From: Monoplex corrugatus
Lineage: Eukaryota > Mollusca > Gastropoda > Littorinimorpha > Ranellidae
Reading direction: 5' to 3'
Length of the DNA: 64,000 nt
Assembly: GCA_030674185.1 (NCBI GenBank)
Contig: JAPXFY010000018.1
Span: 48,912,737-48,976,736, forward strand
Of this stretch, positions 1 to 34,583 are shown in pieces. The translations under genes and the position numbers were made by a program. Under the pieces are notes generated by a model, which was not told where the DNA came from, searched no databases, and saw only the letters and a program-made list of their open reading frames with translations. Within the stretch, counting starts at the first letter, position 1, and each line of letters starts with the position of its first letter.

Positions 1-7
1 TGGACTT

Positions 8-186
8 TAACCTTTGCCACCTGCACCTATCTACAACTGCAAAACTTAACCTTTGATCCCTCACCCTATCCACAGCTTCCTGCAGGAAGCTGGTGGATAG
101 GGTGAGGGGTCAAAGGGTTAAGGTTTGTCTTCCAGCATGGTTGACAAAGGAGGATGCTGTTGACAGCTGCAGGAGTCAAAGGTTAA
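8..186. repeat. Palindromic TTAA-MITE (family P), copy 1
   Basis: Core palindrome around CAGCTTCCTGCAGGAAGCTG at 74-93, arms CCTCACCCTATCCA and its complement, and outer arms bounded by TTAACC and GGTTAA. Family consensus ends are TTAACCCTTTGACTCC and its complement, as in elements that target TTAA. Confidence 0.7.
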
Positions 187-904
187 GCAAAAATAAGCAT
201 AAGAATAAAAGAATAAGGTAATACAAGGATACTTTGAAGACCAACTACATCAGTTGTTGTTCAATACCACCAATTGGGAAGACATTGCCCACAACAGAGT
301 AAACTGGTAACAGCAGAGCACACAGGGTACGGTCAGGTTTGAACAGTGCAAAACAGTTGCCATTCAATATAACAGGGATTGGCAGAAGCAGACCACAAGG
401 CCAAAGGATTCGTCCCATGCAGTGCCTGGATAAGAACATGTGCCTTCAGAATGGCTTTGTATCCCATATGAAGACCATACTTCATGATAAAGGACCAGTA
501 TGCCTACACCAATATCAGATCGATGGGACTGTCCATCATTGTATCATCATATCTAGTCTAAATACTGATACACTACTGCGATCAAAGTGCTCATGTTTTT
601 CCCGTTTGATTTTACTTCATTTAAAGATCTTGCTAAAGGATTTTTCTTCACAAAGCTTGTTGATAATTTTGCTGTGGTTGTAGTTACTTTGCTCCTGGTG
701 AGGAAAATAAGGATGTAAAATGTGGAATCATAGCAGGTGGCTATAAATAGAGCAGTTTGGGTTTTGATACAGCATTTCGTGAGATCAGTTATGAGGATGT
801 GTATATACATGAACATATTTCATAGACAGACACATTATTCATGTATAAACGAGCGTCTGTGTGTGTATTTATGCGAGCATGCATGTGTGTCCATGTGTGT
901 CTGC
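187..904. other. No recognisable feature
   Basis: Ordinary mixed-composition sequence with short chance frames only. Confidence 0.5.
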
Positions 905-1009
905 CTGCACACATATGTGTGTGTGTGTGTGAGTGTGAGTGTGAGTGGGGTGTGTGTGTTGTGTGTGTGTGTGTGTGTGTGGCTGTGTGTGTGTGTGTGT
1001 GTGTGTGGT

Positions 1010-1042
<33 letters not shown>

Positions 1043-1050
1043 ATGTATAT
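905..1050. repeat. Imperfect (TG)n tract
   Basis: Alternating TG with scattered interruptions; the open frames over it are artefacts. Confidence 0.9.
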
Positions 1051-2030
<980 letters not shown>

Positions 2031-2350
2031 ATGACTAGTTCATTTGACAGATCCCTATACACCAAATCCGATGTCTTCAAGTTCAATACTAGCCCACACA
2101 ACTTAAAAATTGGCTTGTTTGCTGCCCATCTTACCCCTTTCAGTGCCATAGAATATATATGACATACAAAGATTTCCATCTAAATCTGAGTTGATACTAT
2201 GTTTCAGCCACCAATCTAATAACAGATTTTAACACATGCCTTGAGAACAGACACATAACAACAAAACCAATATAAATGTCTTAGTGGCAGTGGAGACGCA
2301 CTGCATGAAGGATGTCAGCTGACCTCCTGTGGACACTGAACAGGTTAATG
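2031..2350. other. No recognisable feature
   Basis: Unique-looking sequence between the (TG)n tract and the family P array. Confidence 0.5.
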
Positions 2351-2411
2351 CTCCAATCATTCTGGTGATGTTAGCTTAGCATCACTGGTTCCCCTCTGTT
2401 CCCTATTTATT

Positions 2412-2865
2412 TTAATCCTTTGACTCCTGCACCCTATCCACCAACCAGAAAAACTTAACCTTTGACTCCTGCACCCTATCCACAAACCACAAAAAACTTG
2501 ACCTTTGACTCCTGCACCCTATCCACAAACCACAAAAACTAAACCTTTGACACCTGCACCCTATCCACCAACCGCAAAAACTTAACCGGCTCCAATCATT
2601 CTGGTGATGTCAGCTTAGCATCACTGGTTCCCCTCTGTCTCCCTATTTATTTTAACCCTTTGACTCCTGCACCCTATCCATCAACCACAAAAACTTAACC
2701 CTTGGCCTCCCTTGCCCTATCCACCGGTGGACAAGCTGAGCAAATCAAAGGCTAAGTTTTTGCTTTGCTAGCAAACAATACTAATAAAATGCAGTCTTAG
2801 AGTTGACAATGTAGAATGCTGGTGGAGAGAGTGCAGAAGGCAAAGGGTCAAGATTTTGCTAGCGT
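2412..2865. repeat. Family P half-arm array and adjoining duplication
   Basis: Five or more consecutive units of CTTTGACTCCTGCACCCTAT plus CCACAAACCACAAAAACTTAA, without the central palindrome. A segment of about 240 bp (GCTCCAATCATTCTGGTGAT onward) is present at both 2350 and 2589, so part of the array was duplicated. Confidence 0.65.
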
Positions 2866-3890
2866 TAAATGTTCCGAAGGTTCAGAAAGTCTGCCAGATC
2901 ATCGCTGGCAGATTTGAGTGGAGCACATATGGAATGGTGAGGACAATAAATTCCTTTAGAACAAACTCAAAACTCTGCATTCCACCTGAAAGAAACGATT
3001 CAAAAAGTGTGGGTCTGTAAACCTCTCACCAGAGGAATGACAAGTGTGAATATTTTTATTCTCCACAAACCTTGGGGCTGCAAGGCCCATGGCATAGGTG
3101 TAAGTAAAGTAAATGCAGGTATGTTTATTTTCCAACTACAAGAAAGGGAAAGCAATGTTCTTTCCTTTGCAATGGTATGAACATACAAAAAGACAAGACA
3201 AGCAAACAAAACAGACCTTTTGCTTGACAGAATTAACTGTCCGGGCTAAAATAACACGAATGAAAGAAAAAAACTCTACTTTTTCTCTCTTTGGACCGAA
3301 AAACGTATCTGTATTCACTCTACTTGATAATGAAAACTCTGCAGTCACTTTCTTTTTATGTGTATAAAGAGTTTTTCTGTTGTGAAGGCTAGGTCTGTGC
3401 GACTCACAATACAGTACTGTAATGAGAAATTGCAATATTTTCGTTCTCAGTAAACTTGGATTCTGCTCTACCCATGGTAAGGATACAAGTTTCACTTGGT
3501 AAAGAATGGGTCTGCGAGACCCACAACGATAGCATCAGAAATGTTAAGGCAAATTATTTAGTAACGAACTCAAATCAAAATGCACGCCTGAATGCGAAGA
3601 GGATTCTGAGGTATATCTAAAATTTCCAATCATTCTTACAGTTACAGAAAACAGATTGTTTTCCAATATTTCAAAGAAGAAAACGGGTGGGTCTGTTAGG
3701 ACAACAAATTACAGCAAAGATTAAATGAAAAATAAACAAAACAAAAAGTATCCATTCACATGTTTTACCTGGTGTAACCTTTGTAATGAGGTGCATGACG
3801 TTCAAATCTGGATATTCTAAATGTATTCCAGTGTGATAATGAGGAAACGAAGATAGCCTTAAAATGGAGTTCCCTTATTTATTTTAGGAA
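2866..3890. other. No gene; weak internal duplication
   Basis: Segments at about 3005-3110 and 3385-3490 look like diverged copies (GTCTGT ... ATTTT.TTCTC ... CCCATGG ... TACAAGT or GTGTAAGT). Confidence 0.35.
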
Positions 3891-3894
3891 GTGT

Positions 3895-4020
3895 CACCCA
3901 TAATAATGACGTCATCGCTGATAGTCGTCATTTCCGCTTCGTTGATCTGGTAACCACCAAATAATTTAGCGAAAAGGAGCGACTTTAAATCGTATCCTTT
4001 TTGGAGGCAACATTTCAGGT
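3895..4020 (+). promoter_or_regulatory. Promoter-like segment: CRE palindrome followed by an exon-like donor
   Basis: A full CRE, TGACGTCA, lies at 3907-3914. About 105 bp downstream is a strong splice-donor context (TTTCAG|GTAAATG at 4018/4019). This resembles a promoter with a short untranslated first exon on the plus strand, but no downstream coding exon was found, so it stays tentative. Confidence 0.25.
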
Positions 4021-5273
4021 AAATGTATAGTATTTTATCGATAAATAAATGGAATTTATAAATAGTTAAGATTAGGAATCATTGCGATGATCGTTGTTAT
4101 GAAAATATCAACATCTCCAAGGCAGCGATCACCACAATCTAAATTTCTAACATCTAGATCTAAATACATTTTGTCGTAGATCACAAAATATCGAGTTTCA
4201 CATAAATAGATGAATGATTTGGAATTATTTAATAAAATTTAGAATTATTTCATCAATATTTTGAAGTAGTGACGACCACTGCCATGGCTGTTGCCCTGGA
4301 ATAAGCCATTCTGTTGATTTGCCGCCATGGCAGTGTGTACATTGTTGTCAAAGAAAGAGCTGGGTTCCTCAAATATAAGCAGATCCTCTTAGGTTCTCGG
4401 GGGAGGAGATGACGATGATGAATGATTAAATCGTTGAGACGTCCGATCCACCGGTTGCCTGCTTTGATTCTGGAATGTGTGATGCATTGAGTCTGTCAGC
4501 TTCTCCGAACTCTTAGGGTTCACAAAACCCACCTCATCTGCGCCCCACAACACCAGTAATCAAATAATTCAAATGCACCTGTTCAACTATTTCAAATAAT
4601 ACAATGCTCACTTTCTGACATACTCTTTTGGCTTTTGAAAAAAATAAAGATATAAACAGTCATAAAAAATCACAAATTCAATTGTGCACAGAAAAAATGT
4701 CACATGTATCTGAAATAAAATCTGAATCACGTTAGTACAGCGAAGAAGACCGAGGTAAAATGTTAATGCCATTAAAAAGAGGAGAAAAGAGAATGGGTTA
4801 AACAAAAACTGATATCAAATTACTGACTGACAAAGCTAACACCAAATATTCATTCAGTAACTGGAAGACACAAGCAAATCATATTCAGCAGATATGACTG
4901 GACAACTGAGATAAAAAAAAAATGTACAACTATGAAAACAAAGCAAAACAAAAAAATCCACTTCATTGAAAAAAAATCAATGAATTGACATAATGTAAAT
5001 ATGATGAAATGAAGTACATATATTTGGATTATCTTGCTACTGAGGTTAACAAAATAAACATTATGTATAAACACTCAGAAAATTCCATATGTACTAACAT
5101 GGCACATGTTATTTGATAAAAGCAGATCCAAAATAATCTTAGAAAATATAATAAGTTTGCACATAAACCCTAAACATTGGAAAGCCATCAAAATCACCTA
5201 ACCGGATTAAAATGTTACCCATTTTCAAAACCACCTATCACTGAAATATCTTGAGTGCAAAACCAGGTTCTCG
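4021..5273. other. AT-rich, no gene seen
   Basis: A-rich sequence on the plus strand from 4560 to 5200; the inverted repeat at 4277-4335 is the only structure noted. Confidence 0.5.
4277..4335. repeat. Inverted repeat CACTGCCATGGC
   Basis: CACTGCCATGGC (4277-4288) and its exact reverse complement (4324-4335) with a 35-bp loop. Possible hairpin; no gene assigned. Confidence 0.6.
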
Positions 5274-5279
5274 TTTATT
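5274..5279 (-). terminator. Putative polyadenylation signal of QNG1
   Basis: AATAAA on the minus strand about 110 bp after the QNG1 stop codon. The position is typical, but the hexamer also occurs by chance in this AT-rich DNA. Confidence 0.4.
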
Positions 5280-5388
5280 CTTGCACCAAACTATGATTGA
5301 TATGCATTTAAAGAGATGCATCTCTCTATCAGTAAAATATACTAACAAAACAAACACAGATGTGAGAACATGGCAATGACTCTTTCTA

Positions 5389-26414
<21,026 letters not shown>

Positions 26415-26739
26415 TGCTCTTGAACTGCACACATCAATCAATGACAATAAATGAAAAATTCAACCATCTTATTAAAGAGTGTGTAGTTGTGGCCCATCAT
26501 TGACGAAGGCAAATTTGTGCATTCTCCCTTCAGTTCTTGTAAATTTGGGTATGGTTCAGGAGTCCAGTGAATGAGCCACATACACAGGGACTATGGGTAT
26601 ATAAATATGAATATGTGATCCAGTTTCAGAGTTAGCTGATTACCAAGCACGCAATGATTTGGTTTATCCCAGAGACCCTTATCAGGATGAATGGTTGGCT
26701 GTGGAAATGACCTGTCTTTGGTGGGTAAGTGGCTGATAT

Positions 26740-28438
26740 ATCAGTGAAGAACTCCCATCTGTATTCTCCAACTATTTCACCACCAAAATACAAACTCTTC
26801 GTGACAGGCTTGACAGGACACCCTGTCAAACATGCCCACCTGACCCTTCCTTCTCTGGCACACCTCTTACTACTTTTACCCCAGTCTCACAAGAAGAAAT
26901 TCTCAACACAATCAGATCCATGTCGTTCAAAACCTGCGAACTGGATCCTCTTCCAGGTTCTCTCTACGCCGACTGTCTCCCTACTCTCCTCCCATTCATC
27001 ACTGACATCATCAACACTTCTCTTCAAACTGGAACTGTCCCAGATTCTTTCAAGTCTGCTATTGTTCACCCTCTCCTCAAGAAACACAATTTAGACCCAA
27101 ATGAACTGAAAAATTACCGGCCTATCTCTAATCTCTCTTTCTTGTCAAAACTCCTTGAAAAAGTCGTCCTCAACCAGCTGAACTCTCACCTGTCTGCCAA
27201 CAATCTCCTCAATCCTTTCCAGTCAGCCTACCGCCAGTGCCATAGCACTGAAACTGCCCTACTGCACATTCTCAACAATCTCCTCCTTGCAACTGATACT
27301 GGCAAAGTCTCTCTCCTCACACTCCTTGATCTGTCTGCAGCCTTTGATACCATTGATCATGGTATTCTCCTTTCTAGACTTCATCATACTTTTGGCATCT
27401 CTGACATTGCTCTGTCTTGGTTCACTTCATACCTATCAAACAGAAAACAAACCGTTCTCATCAATGGCACTTACTCTCAACATGCATACCTGACCTGTGG
27501 TGTTCCACAAGGATCTGTCCTTGGCCCTGTTCTTTTCACTCTTTACACCTCCCCCCTGTCCACCATCATCAACTCCCACTCTATAAAACACCATTTCTAT
27601 GCTGATGACACCCAACTTCAAGACAGTGACTCACCTGATAATATACAGCGCCTATTGACTCGCACCACTGAGTGTTACTCGGACATTAAGAACTGGATGA
27701 CACACAATAGACCAGCTTAATGACGACAAAACAGAAGCTATCCTCATTGGCACCCGTCAGAAACTTTCTCAGCTGCCTCCTCTTTCTCTCCCATTATGTA
27801 ACACATCAGTCCCAATTTCTGATTCAGCTAAAAACCTTGGTGTCTGCATTGACTCTACCCTCTCCATGAACAACTTTGTTTCTCAAACTGCCAGATCCTG
27901 CTACTATCATCTCCATCGTATAAGGCTGATCAGGAAGTATCTCTCTGTCGAAACAACTGCAAAACTCGTTCTCTCCTTCATAATGTCTCGCATTGACTAT
28001 TGCAATTCACTCCTGTCTGGTCTTCCTGCCTCCACCATTCACATCCTACAGCGCATTCAAAACAATGCTGTACGCCTTGTACTCAAAAAGAAAAAAGCTG
28101 ACCACATATCTCCTCTCCTGGCACAACTTCACTGGCTCCCTGTATCAAAGCGCATACAGTACAAACTAGACACCATGTGCTACAAAAGCCTCAATAACGC
28201 AGCCCCCGATTACCTGTCAAGCCTACTTGAGATCTATCTTCTCTCATGTACCCTCCGCTCTGCCTCCGATCCTCTGACTTTTCGCTTTCCACGCACTAAG
28301 CTCAATACCTATGGTCCACGTGCCTTCTCTGTTTCTGGTCCACTCTCCTGGAACAAACTTCCTCTCTCAGTCCGTCAGCAACCTACTTTTGTCTCCTTCA
28401 AGTCCGCTCTCAAAACTCACCTTTTCTCCTCCGCATAA
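26740..28438 (+). pseudogene. LINE reverse transcriptase with one frameshift
   Basis: From VFSNYFTTKIQTL through NYRPISNLSFLSKLLEK, LLDLSAAFDTIDH, GVPQGSVLGPVLF and YADDTQL the frame is open to TAA at 27720. One extra base around 27711-27714 separates it from LNDDKTEAILIGTR and the C-terminal half, which ends at 28438 (LKTHLFSSA). The endonuclease is absent because of 5' truncation. Confidence 0.85.
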
Positions 28439-28604
28439 AATCCTAACTTCACTCAACCCCCCCCCCCCCCCTCTGCAGCCTGTCTCCGCTCGGAGGGAAT
28501 CACATGGTTATAATATATAATTGTATATGCTATGCTCTCTATAATTTTCCATTGCTTCTATTCTTGCTTTTATTGCTTTTATTCTTTCTCCCCATTTATA
28601 GCCA

Positions 28605-28605
<1 letters not shown>

Positions 28606-28679
<74 letters not shown>

Positions 28680-28735
28680 GTGTGTGTGTGTGCGTGTGTG
28701 TGCGTGCGTGCGTGCGTGCGTGCTTGCGTGTGTGT
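28606..28735. repeat. (TG)n/(TGCG)n tract in the second LINE 3' UTR
   Basis: Pure TG grading into GTGCGTGCGTGC. Confidence 0.95.
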
Positions 28736-28800
28736 CTGCTTCAGCGCTTAGATTTGATTTTATCAAGATTTTGCGCTATATAAATATTGTAATTATATCG

Positions 28801-29944
28801 AGTGATGACGTTTGTGCACAAGTGTGTACTGCTAAAAATAGCAGAAGCACAAAAATCTGTGTGATGTCACACATCGTGTCCTTGTAAGAACGGAACGAGA
28901 ATTCCCCGCGCGAAATCAGGTCAACCCTTCAACTTGCTTCAAGACTTTTCCAGCCCTTCACTGTGTTTGTGGTGAGTGCACGATGCCTTTTTTTTTTTTT
29001 TTTAATCTCTTTTTGATGTGTATATATGAGTTTAAATGTGTGGTAAAGCGTAATTTTAGTGAAATGGGTCGATAAATCCCAACATTAGCTTATTTGACTC
29101 ATCGGATTGTGTGTGGCACAGTGTGTCACACTTGATCATTGATGAACGTAACGGCATCGTCTCTGTTTTAAGAATTTTAGCATGATGAAATATGCCCACT
29201 GTTGTTAGATGACATGTATCGACACAAAAGATAAAAGGTCTTAAAAATCTAAGTGGAAAAGCCAGTTTTAGACTTGACCATTGCCTGAAGATATGTCATG
29301 TACCTCACGGTGTCACATGTAATGTCAGTGGTGTCACATGTGAAAACGTGACACAAAACATGATTATCATGATGAACTTTTGATTTCTGCCTAGAAATTA
29401 ATTTAATATATCTGGTTCTTATGCACACAATAGCTGTTGATCATGCAAAATAATGATAATGCACACTCTTACAAAATAGAGCAAACTGAGATCATCTTAA
29501 ATGTTTTCACAGTGGTGTCGCATACCTCATGGTGTCACACTTTTCAAGTGCTTATATCTGTACAATATGAAATGTTACATTTGTGTTTTCTATCTTGTTT
29601 GGTTCCTTTGTTGTCCAACAACCATAAGATGCAGCAATTATTTTGTATTTTTGTATATTTCAGAACTTTGAGCCATGTGGTGTCACACCGTGATGCACGC
29701 AACGCCAAGATATATTTTCGATTTATTATGCAAATTACTAAAAAACCAAATGAGACCCAGCTTTTTAATTTATGTTCCCTTAAGCTACATTGCTTTAGCT
29801 TTCAAAATATGGCAAAAGTAAAACTATACCTCTATCTTTATTTTTGACTGCTCTGCAACCTTTGGGGTACCAATTCTATATTTTCACTCTTTTACAACCT
29901 AAGTATGCCATCCCTGTTTGAACAACACAATGGTCAAAATGGCT
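28801..29944. repeat. Cluster of GGTGTCACA motifs
   Basis: TGTCACA-containing motifs at about 28864, 29125, 29308, 29330, 29538 and 29674, with the inverted GTGACAC near 29347. Otherwise AT-rich, no ORF of interest. Confidence 0.5.
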
Positions 29945-30965
29945 TTCCCAAACACCTTAGTGCATTAATTGCCTCATTATATAAAGACCAAAAGGCTACA
30001 GTTAGATGAATTATGAAACAATCAGAAATGTGAATTCTTCAACATCCACAGGGGAGTCAGACAAGATTGTAGCCTCACCATATCTCTTTATAACATCTAC
30101 ACGGAACAAGTCATGAGAGATGCTGATGCAGAAGGCATGGGCATAAAGATGGGAGGAAAAAATCTTACAAACTTGTGCTATTCCGATGATACTTCGGTAT
30201 TAGCAGACAACATTACCAGCATAAAAAGAATTCTATACAGGGTAGATGCAGCAGGCAAAAAGGCTGGTCTACGTAAACTTGAACGCCAAGAAAACAAAAG
30301 TGCTACATATCAAAGGCAAAGAAACTGAAAACAATCATGACATCTTGAATAACAATGTTCAAATGTTAAGGATTTCAAATATCTTGGCTCTGTAAAAACT
30401 AATGATGGAACCTTCTCCAAAGACATCAAAATAAGAATTGGAATGGCAAAACAAAAAATGGTCCAACTCAACATCTGGAAAGAAAGAGCATACCAAACAG
30501 CCTGTAAGTTAGACTTTTAAAATGTTTGATCTGGCCAGTCATGATTTAGGCTGCGAAGCCTGGACTCTGAGAAAAACTGATTGCAGAAGAATTGAGGCAG
30601 CAGAGATGTGGTTTTATCAGAGACTTGTGTCGAATGGACAGAAAGAAGAATTCATGAAAGTGTCCTGGAAGAAATTGATACCACCAGAAAACTACTGGCA
30701 GCGAGACATCAACAAGAGAAGACTAAAATATATTGGCCATGTGACACGCAACAAGAACATGGACCTCATGGCAACCATCTTTCAGGGAAAAACAGTGGCA
30801 AAAAGAAAGAAAGGCAGACCCCCAATCTCATACATTGAGAACATAACCAACATCAGTGGCCTAAATATTCAAGAAATTGTCCACAAAAGTCAAGACAGAG
30901 TGGCCTAGAGGGAGATGGTGATGTCCTGGTGTACAGCAACCAACATCAAACCCAGTGACGCCAAC
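29945..30965 (+). pseudogene. Decayed LINE reverse transcriptase (family B), 5'-truncated
   Basis: Fragments in several frames: LIASLYKDQKATVR, IYTEQVMRDADAEGMGIKMG, YSDDTSVLADNITSIKRILY (catalytic box YSDD), IKIRIGMAKQKMVQLNIWKE, CEAWTLRKTDCRRIEAAEMW, INKRRLKYIGHVTRNKNMDL and KGRPPISYIENITNISGLNI. Multiple stops and shifts. Same family as the remnant at 15630-16195. Confidence 0.8.
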
Positions 30966-32929
30966 AGATGAGACAGGTGAGTATGCCACCGATTGGCCAA
31001 GAGTACGTTTTTATTAATTAATTAATTAAGGCCACTTTGGTGTTCAATGAAACTAGCAAAAGCTCATCTAGAATTAATCGTAATTAATACTACAGTTATG
31101 CCAACAGTAGCTTCCGCTACTGGTAGCCAACCAAACCAGACAGGTGGAAGGGTAGAGGCCTGACAAAGCACAATCCTCCAGTAGAGTTAGGCGCAGAGCT
31201 AACAACCCAGTTCCAGAAAAAGTCTTGTTACAGAAACAACTACAGCAGAAACCAACACAACTAAATAAGGTACCATGTGAGTCTTTCAGTCACTACAAGA
31301 CACTCGAATGAATGACAGCAGTGAAAGTCAAAAGGAAGGTGCTGTCAGGATGATGGAAGTTCTGAACATCAAATGCAAAACTAGGATGATAACGTCACCC
31401 AGACTGCCCTCCACAAGATACCAGAAGGGAGATGCAAAAGGGGAAACCCAGAAACACTTACTGACTTAGCGACAAATGAAAGGGGACTTTCACAAGGACC
31501 TGATTTACACTTTATTGCTGCCCTATTCAGTATTTGCCCATGGCTTAACACTATTGTAGTATTAACAGACAAAATATTTCAATATTATCATAATTTCTTT
31601 TTCTAAAATTACTTTATTCACTTTGAGGGTTTCCTGCAAAAATGGTGTATCACAAAATGCATAAGAAGGCACTTACGTCACTATGTAATAGGAAACCTTC
31701 AATTCTATTTTTACTATTGATCAGTATCATTACTGGGAAAGCAAAACAATGCCAACTGCACCATACTCAGTATAAATATAATATCCTCATTACACAAATT
31801 TTTAGATCACTGGTTGTCGTCGAGAGAGAGTCATTGACTCATTCCATCTTTTAATATAACAAATGAAATGACGACAGTGTTGTACAAACTTGTAGCTGTG
31901 TTATCAGGGTTTTTTGCATATAAAGTAAAGCCTAGGACAGACAAAAGGAGTAGGCTTACTACCTGAGCCTTCACTGACATCGTGTGGCATGTCAGCTTAA
32001 CTCAAGATCTAGATGATGTATTTTATAGAATCCATTAATATAATAGTCAAAATTATGTCACACTCACCGCAATCGCACTCACACTTTGACTCTCTGTCGT
32101 CAGAAACTGCTGATCTGACTTTTAGTAGATTCAAGTGAAAAAAAAATCTTGGTAAAAGATGATAGTAAATCCATAGTAAGACATATATACCTAATTTTTT
32201 TGCAGATGAACGCCTCACTCTGTGAAACCGTTGTTGTCCGGCTGAAATACGTGCTATCCGCTACAGCAGCCAACTGCCTCGTCGGTGATTTTTTAGCAGA
32301 CGACAAAACAATGGCTTGAAATCTGCAGAGTAGAGAGAGAGATTTTCCCGCGTTCATTCGCTTGATAAACTTTTATCAGCAATGCTTATCCCACCGGGTC
32401 ACCCTGATGGCTAACACAAAGCTTGTATGGCAAACGTCAGATGTACGTTGCGTTGACATTCATTATGGTCTCTGTATTGAAACCGGCTTGAAGTGGTTCA
32501 TAAACGCATGTGGATTGCGCCACGATGTTGCACAGTAATGGGAAGGCACTCTTGTTGTTTAAATGGTGGATGCGCGCATTGGAAAAAAAATTTTGATTTT
32601 GTTTGACATATATGTCGAGCTTAGATTTTATACCACACTAAGCAGAGAAATAGAACGCCAGTTTTTGTTTGTTTGTTGTAGTTCTTTTTTTTTTTTTAAT
32701 CAAAATAAACACACTGTCAGACATTCAGATCAGATTAGAGAGTAAACCAGTCAGGGTGCGGTATGGCCTTTTCCCCCTAAATAACTTTAAAGTATTATTA
32801 ATTTAATATTCTTATATGTCCTATATAGTCTATGTCTGACAGGCTAACAAGAGCGTGCATGCTGCTCCTTATTGTTCGTTTTCGTGGCTGAAAATGAAGA
32901 AAGGAAAATAATTCTTATAACGTGTATAG
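30966..32929. other. No gene identified
   Basis: Mixed composition. A minus-strand frame at 32357-32100 starts with ATG and ends near a donor-like site, but no homology is recognised. Confidence 0.45.
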
Positions 32930-33245
32930 CTCTGTACACAACTCGGACAAGACAGATCTCACTCCCAACAGCTCAGCCGCTTACAGTGTGTTCGGGACTA
33001 GCCTACCGACAGAACTCATTCCTGCCACGTAGGCCTACCATCCAGGAGTGGAACGAAAACTTGACTGAGGCTGCTGTGTCATCAGAAACTCTTGACCTAT
33101 TCAGGGCAAAACTTTGCAGCCTCTTACAATAGGGCCTACCAGTACTTTTTTTTTTGTTTTTTGTTTTTTGTCTGCCCCCCACAAATGTCAGAATAATCAA
33201 CTGGATGATTGTGGACACTCAACGGATGATGATGATGATGATGAA
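32930..33245 (+). pseudogene. LINE 3'-terminal remnant with (GAT)n tail
   Basis: YTTRTRQISLPTAQPLTVCS ... YRQNSFLPR, IQEWNENL and LDLFRAKLCSL match the usual LINE C-terminal pattern (SFFPRT..WN.LP ... L..F...L). A 3' UTR and (GATGAT)n at 33223-33244 follow. 5'-truncated. Confidence 0.6.
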
Positions 33246-33445
33246 GATGAACTCTGTTAATTGCCTGGATTTTTTATTTATTGCCAAGCCGCTCTGGTGG
33301 TACACTTCTTTAGAAACCATCACCATATGTCAAAACGATTGTTCATGTTTTATGTAACCGTGTTAGAGGCTGTTTTACTCGATATTTAAACAATTTACGT
33401 GTGTGTGGATCTGTCAGTCCTTAATCGTGAACACGCCGGGGCGTT

Positions 33446-33475
33446 AACCCTTTGACTCCCACACCCTAGCCACCA
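33446..33475. repeat. Family P fragment
   Basis: TTAACCCTTTGACTCCCACA plus CCCTAGCCACC, one outer arm only. Confidence 0.5.
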
Positions 33476-33539
33476 CTACTAGACCTATGTACTCGTGGAG
33501 GGCATAAATATTTATGCACTACATAAGTTGTGCACTCTT

Positions 33540-33880
33540 CATAAATCCGGCCCCTGGACCACACAGTCGAGTCTCATGAATTTTACAGATGTCTCATTCA
33601 GGGTATTGCTCAAATCTTCTGATCAGCGACGCAGGTGTCTCTATCTCTCGGGCCTTGTTGACAACAGGCTAGATTACAACAGTAAGTGTATAGTACAGCC
33701 CTGTTACACAGTCTCAGCCTTAGATGGACCTCTATTGCGTCATTAAATCATCCTCATCATCACCATCATTATAGCTATGTAAGCACAGGCCTAGTGTCTG
33801 TGGCCATTAAGGTGTTGTAGAAAATGGTTTTTGAAAAAGTGAGCACAAAGGAATTGCTTAAATGTGATGATCAGGACTGA
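33540..33880 (+). mobile_element. SINE family S, copy lacking the tRNA head
   Basis: Matches the body from GGACCACACAGTCG through CAGGTGTCTCTATCTCTCGG, the ATC-rich segment (33747-33770) and the terminal TGTGGCCATTAAG ... GTGAGCACAAAG part of the copy at 50593-51092. Confidence 0.7.
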
Positions 33881-34192
33881 AAAAAAAAGGTGCACCCATA
33901 TATATTGTAAACATAGGGTGCAGGGCTGGAGAGAAAAGAAACATACACGTCTTAAAAAAAATATTTACCATTTCAGTTTCATGTGTTTGTTTTGTTTTGC
34001 TTGAACACTAAATACCTGCAGTGGTTTTGTGTCAGAAAGTTTTAAAGTATGTGTAGATTTATGTAGATCATGTTGTGTACACTTTGCATTGTCATGTGTG
34101 AAAACGTATTCTGAGGCAATGGAAGAAATAAAGAGTTAACATTTTAGATGAACCATTTTGAACATGATTGGACACATGTGCAAATTCAGCAG

Positions 34193-34254
<62 letters not shown>

Positions 34255-34439
34255 TATCTGTTTCTCACTGAATCAAACAAAGCACTGATATTGATCAAAT
34301 TTGCCATTATATATTTAAAAGATACAAAACAAAAGGATTCATCGAAATGGCACATTATGAAGCAGTTCATATAACAATATCATAGGCATACACACACAAT
34401 GTTAATGCAGTACAAGATCACTGCTTAGATACTGAAAGT
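33881..34439. other. No gene; (CA)n tract only
   Basis: AT-rich sequence around the (CA)n at 34195-34252, up to the CR1-like 3' end. Confidence 0.5.
34195..34252. repeat. (CA)n tract
   Basis: Pure CA, about 56 bp. Confidence 0.95.
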
Positions 34440-34583
34440 ACATGTAGTAGTAGTAGTAGTAGCTGAGGGCTGGCTCGTAGCCTAGGCCTTCTGGCCTTTT
34501 AACGCCCTATCTTTTTTGTTTTACGCTTTCTTCTTCGGGGTCTGAAAAGCATGCCTTAATATTCATACTTGAGCAAATCTACT

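Larger units (their letters stand above)
26735..28800 (+). mobile_element. 5'-truncated L2/CR1-group LINE, second copy
   Basis: RT from its N-terminal part (about 26740) to a stop at 28438, then a 3' UTR with a run of about 14 C, a 130-bp (TG)n tract (28606-28735) and the tail TTGCGCTATATAAATATTG near 28770. It begins just upstream of QNG1 exon 1, on the opposite strand. It shares the terminal GCGCTATATAAAT motif with the element at 9150-10975. Confidence 0.85.

Noticed and set aside
32100..32357. Minus-strand 85-codon frame as a host exon
   Set aside because: Starts with ATG and ends near a donor-like site, but no homology or linked exon was recognised.
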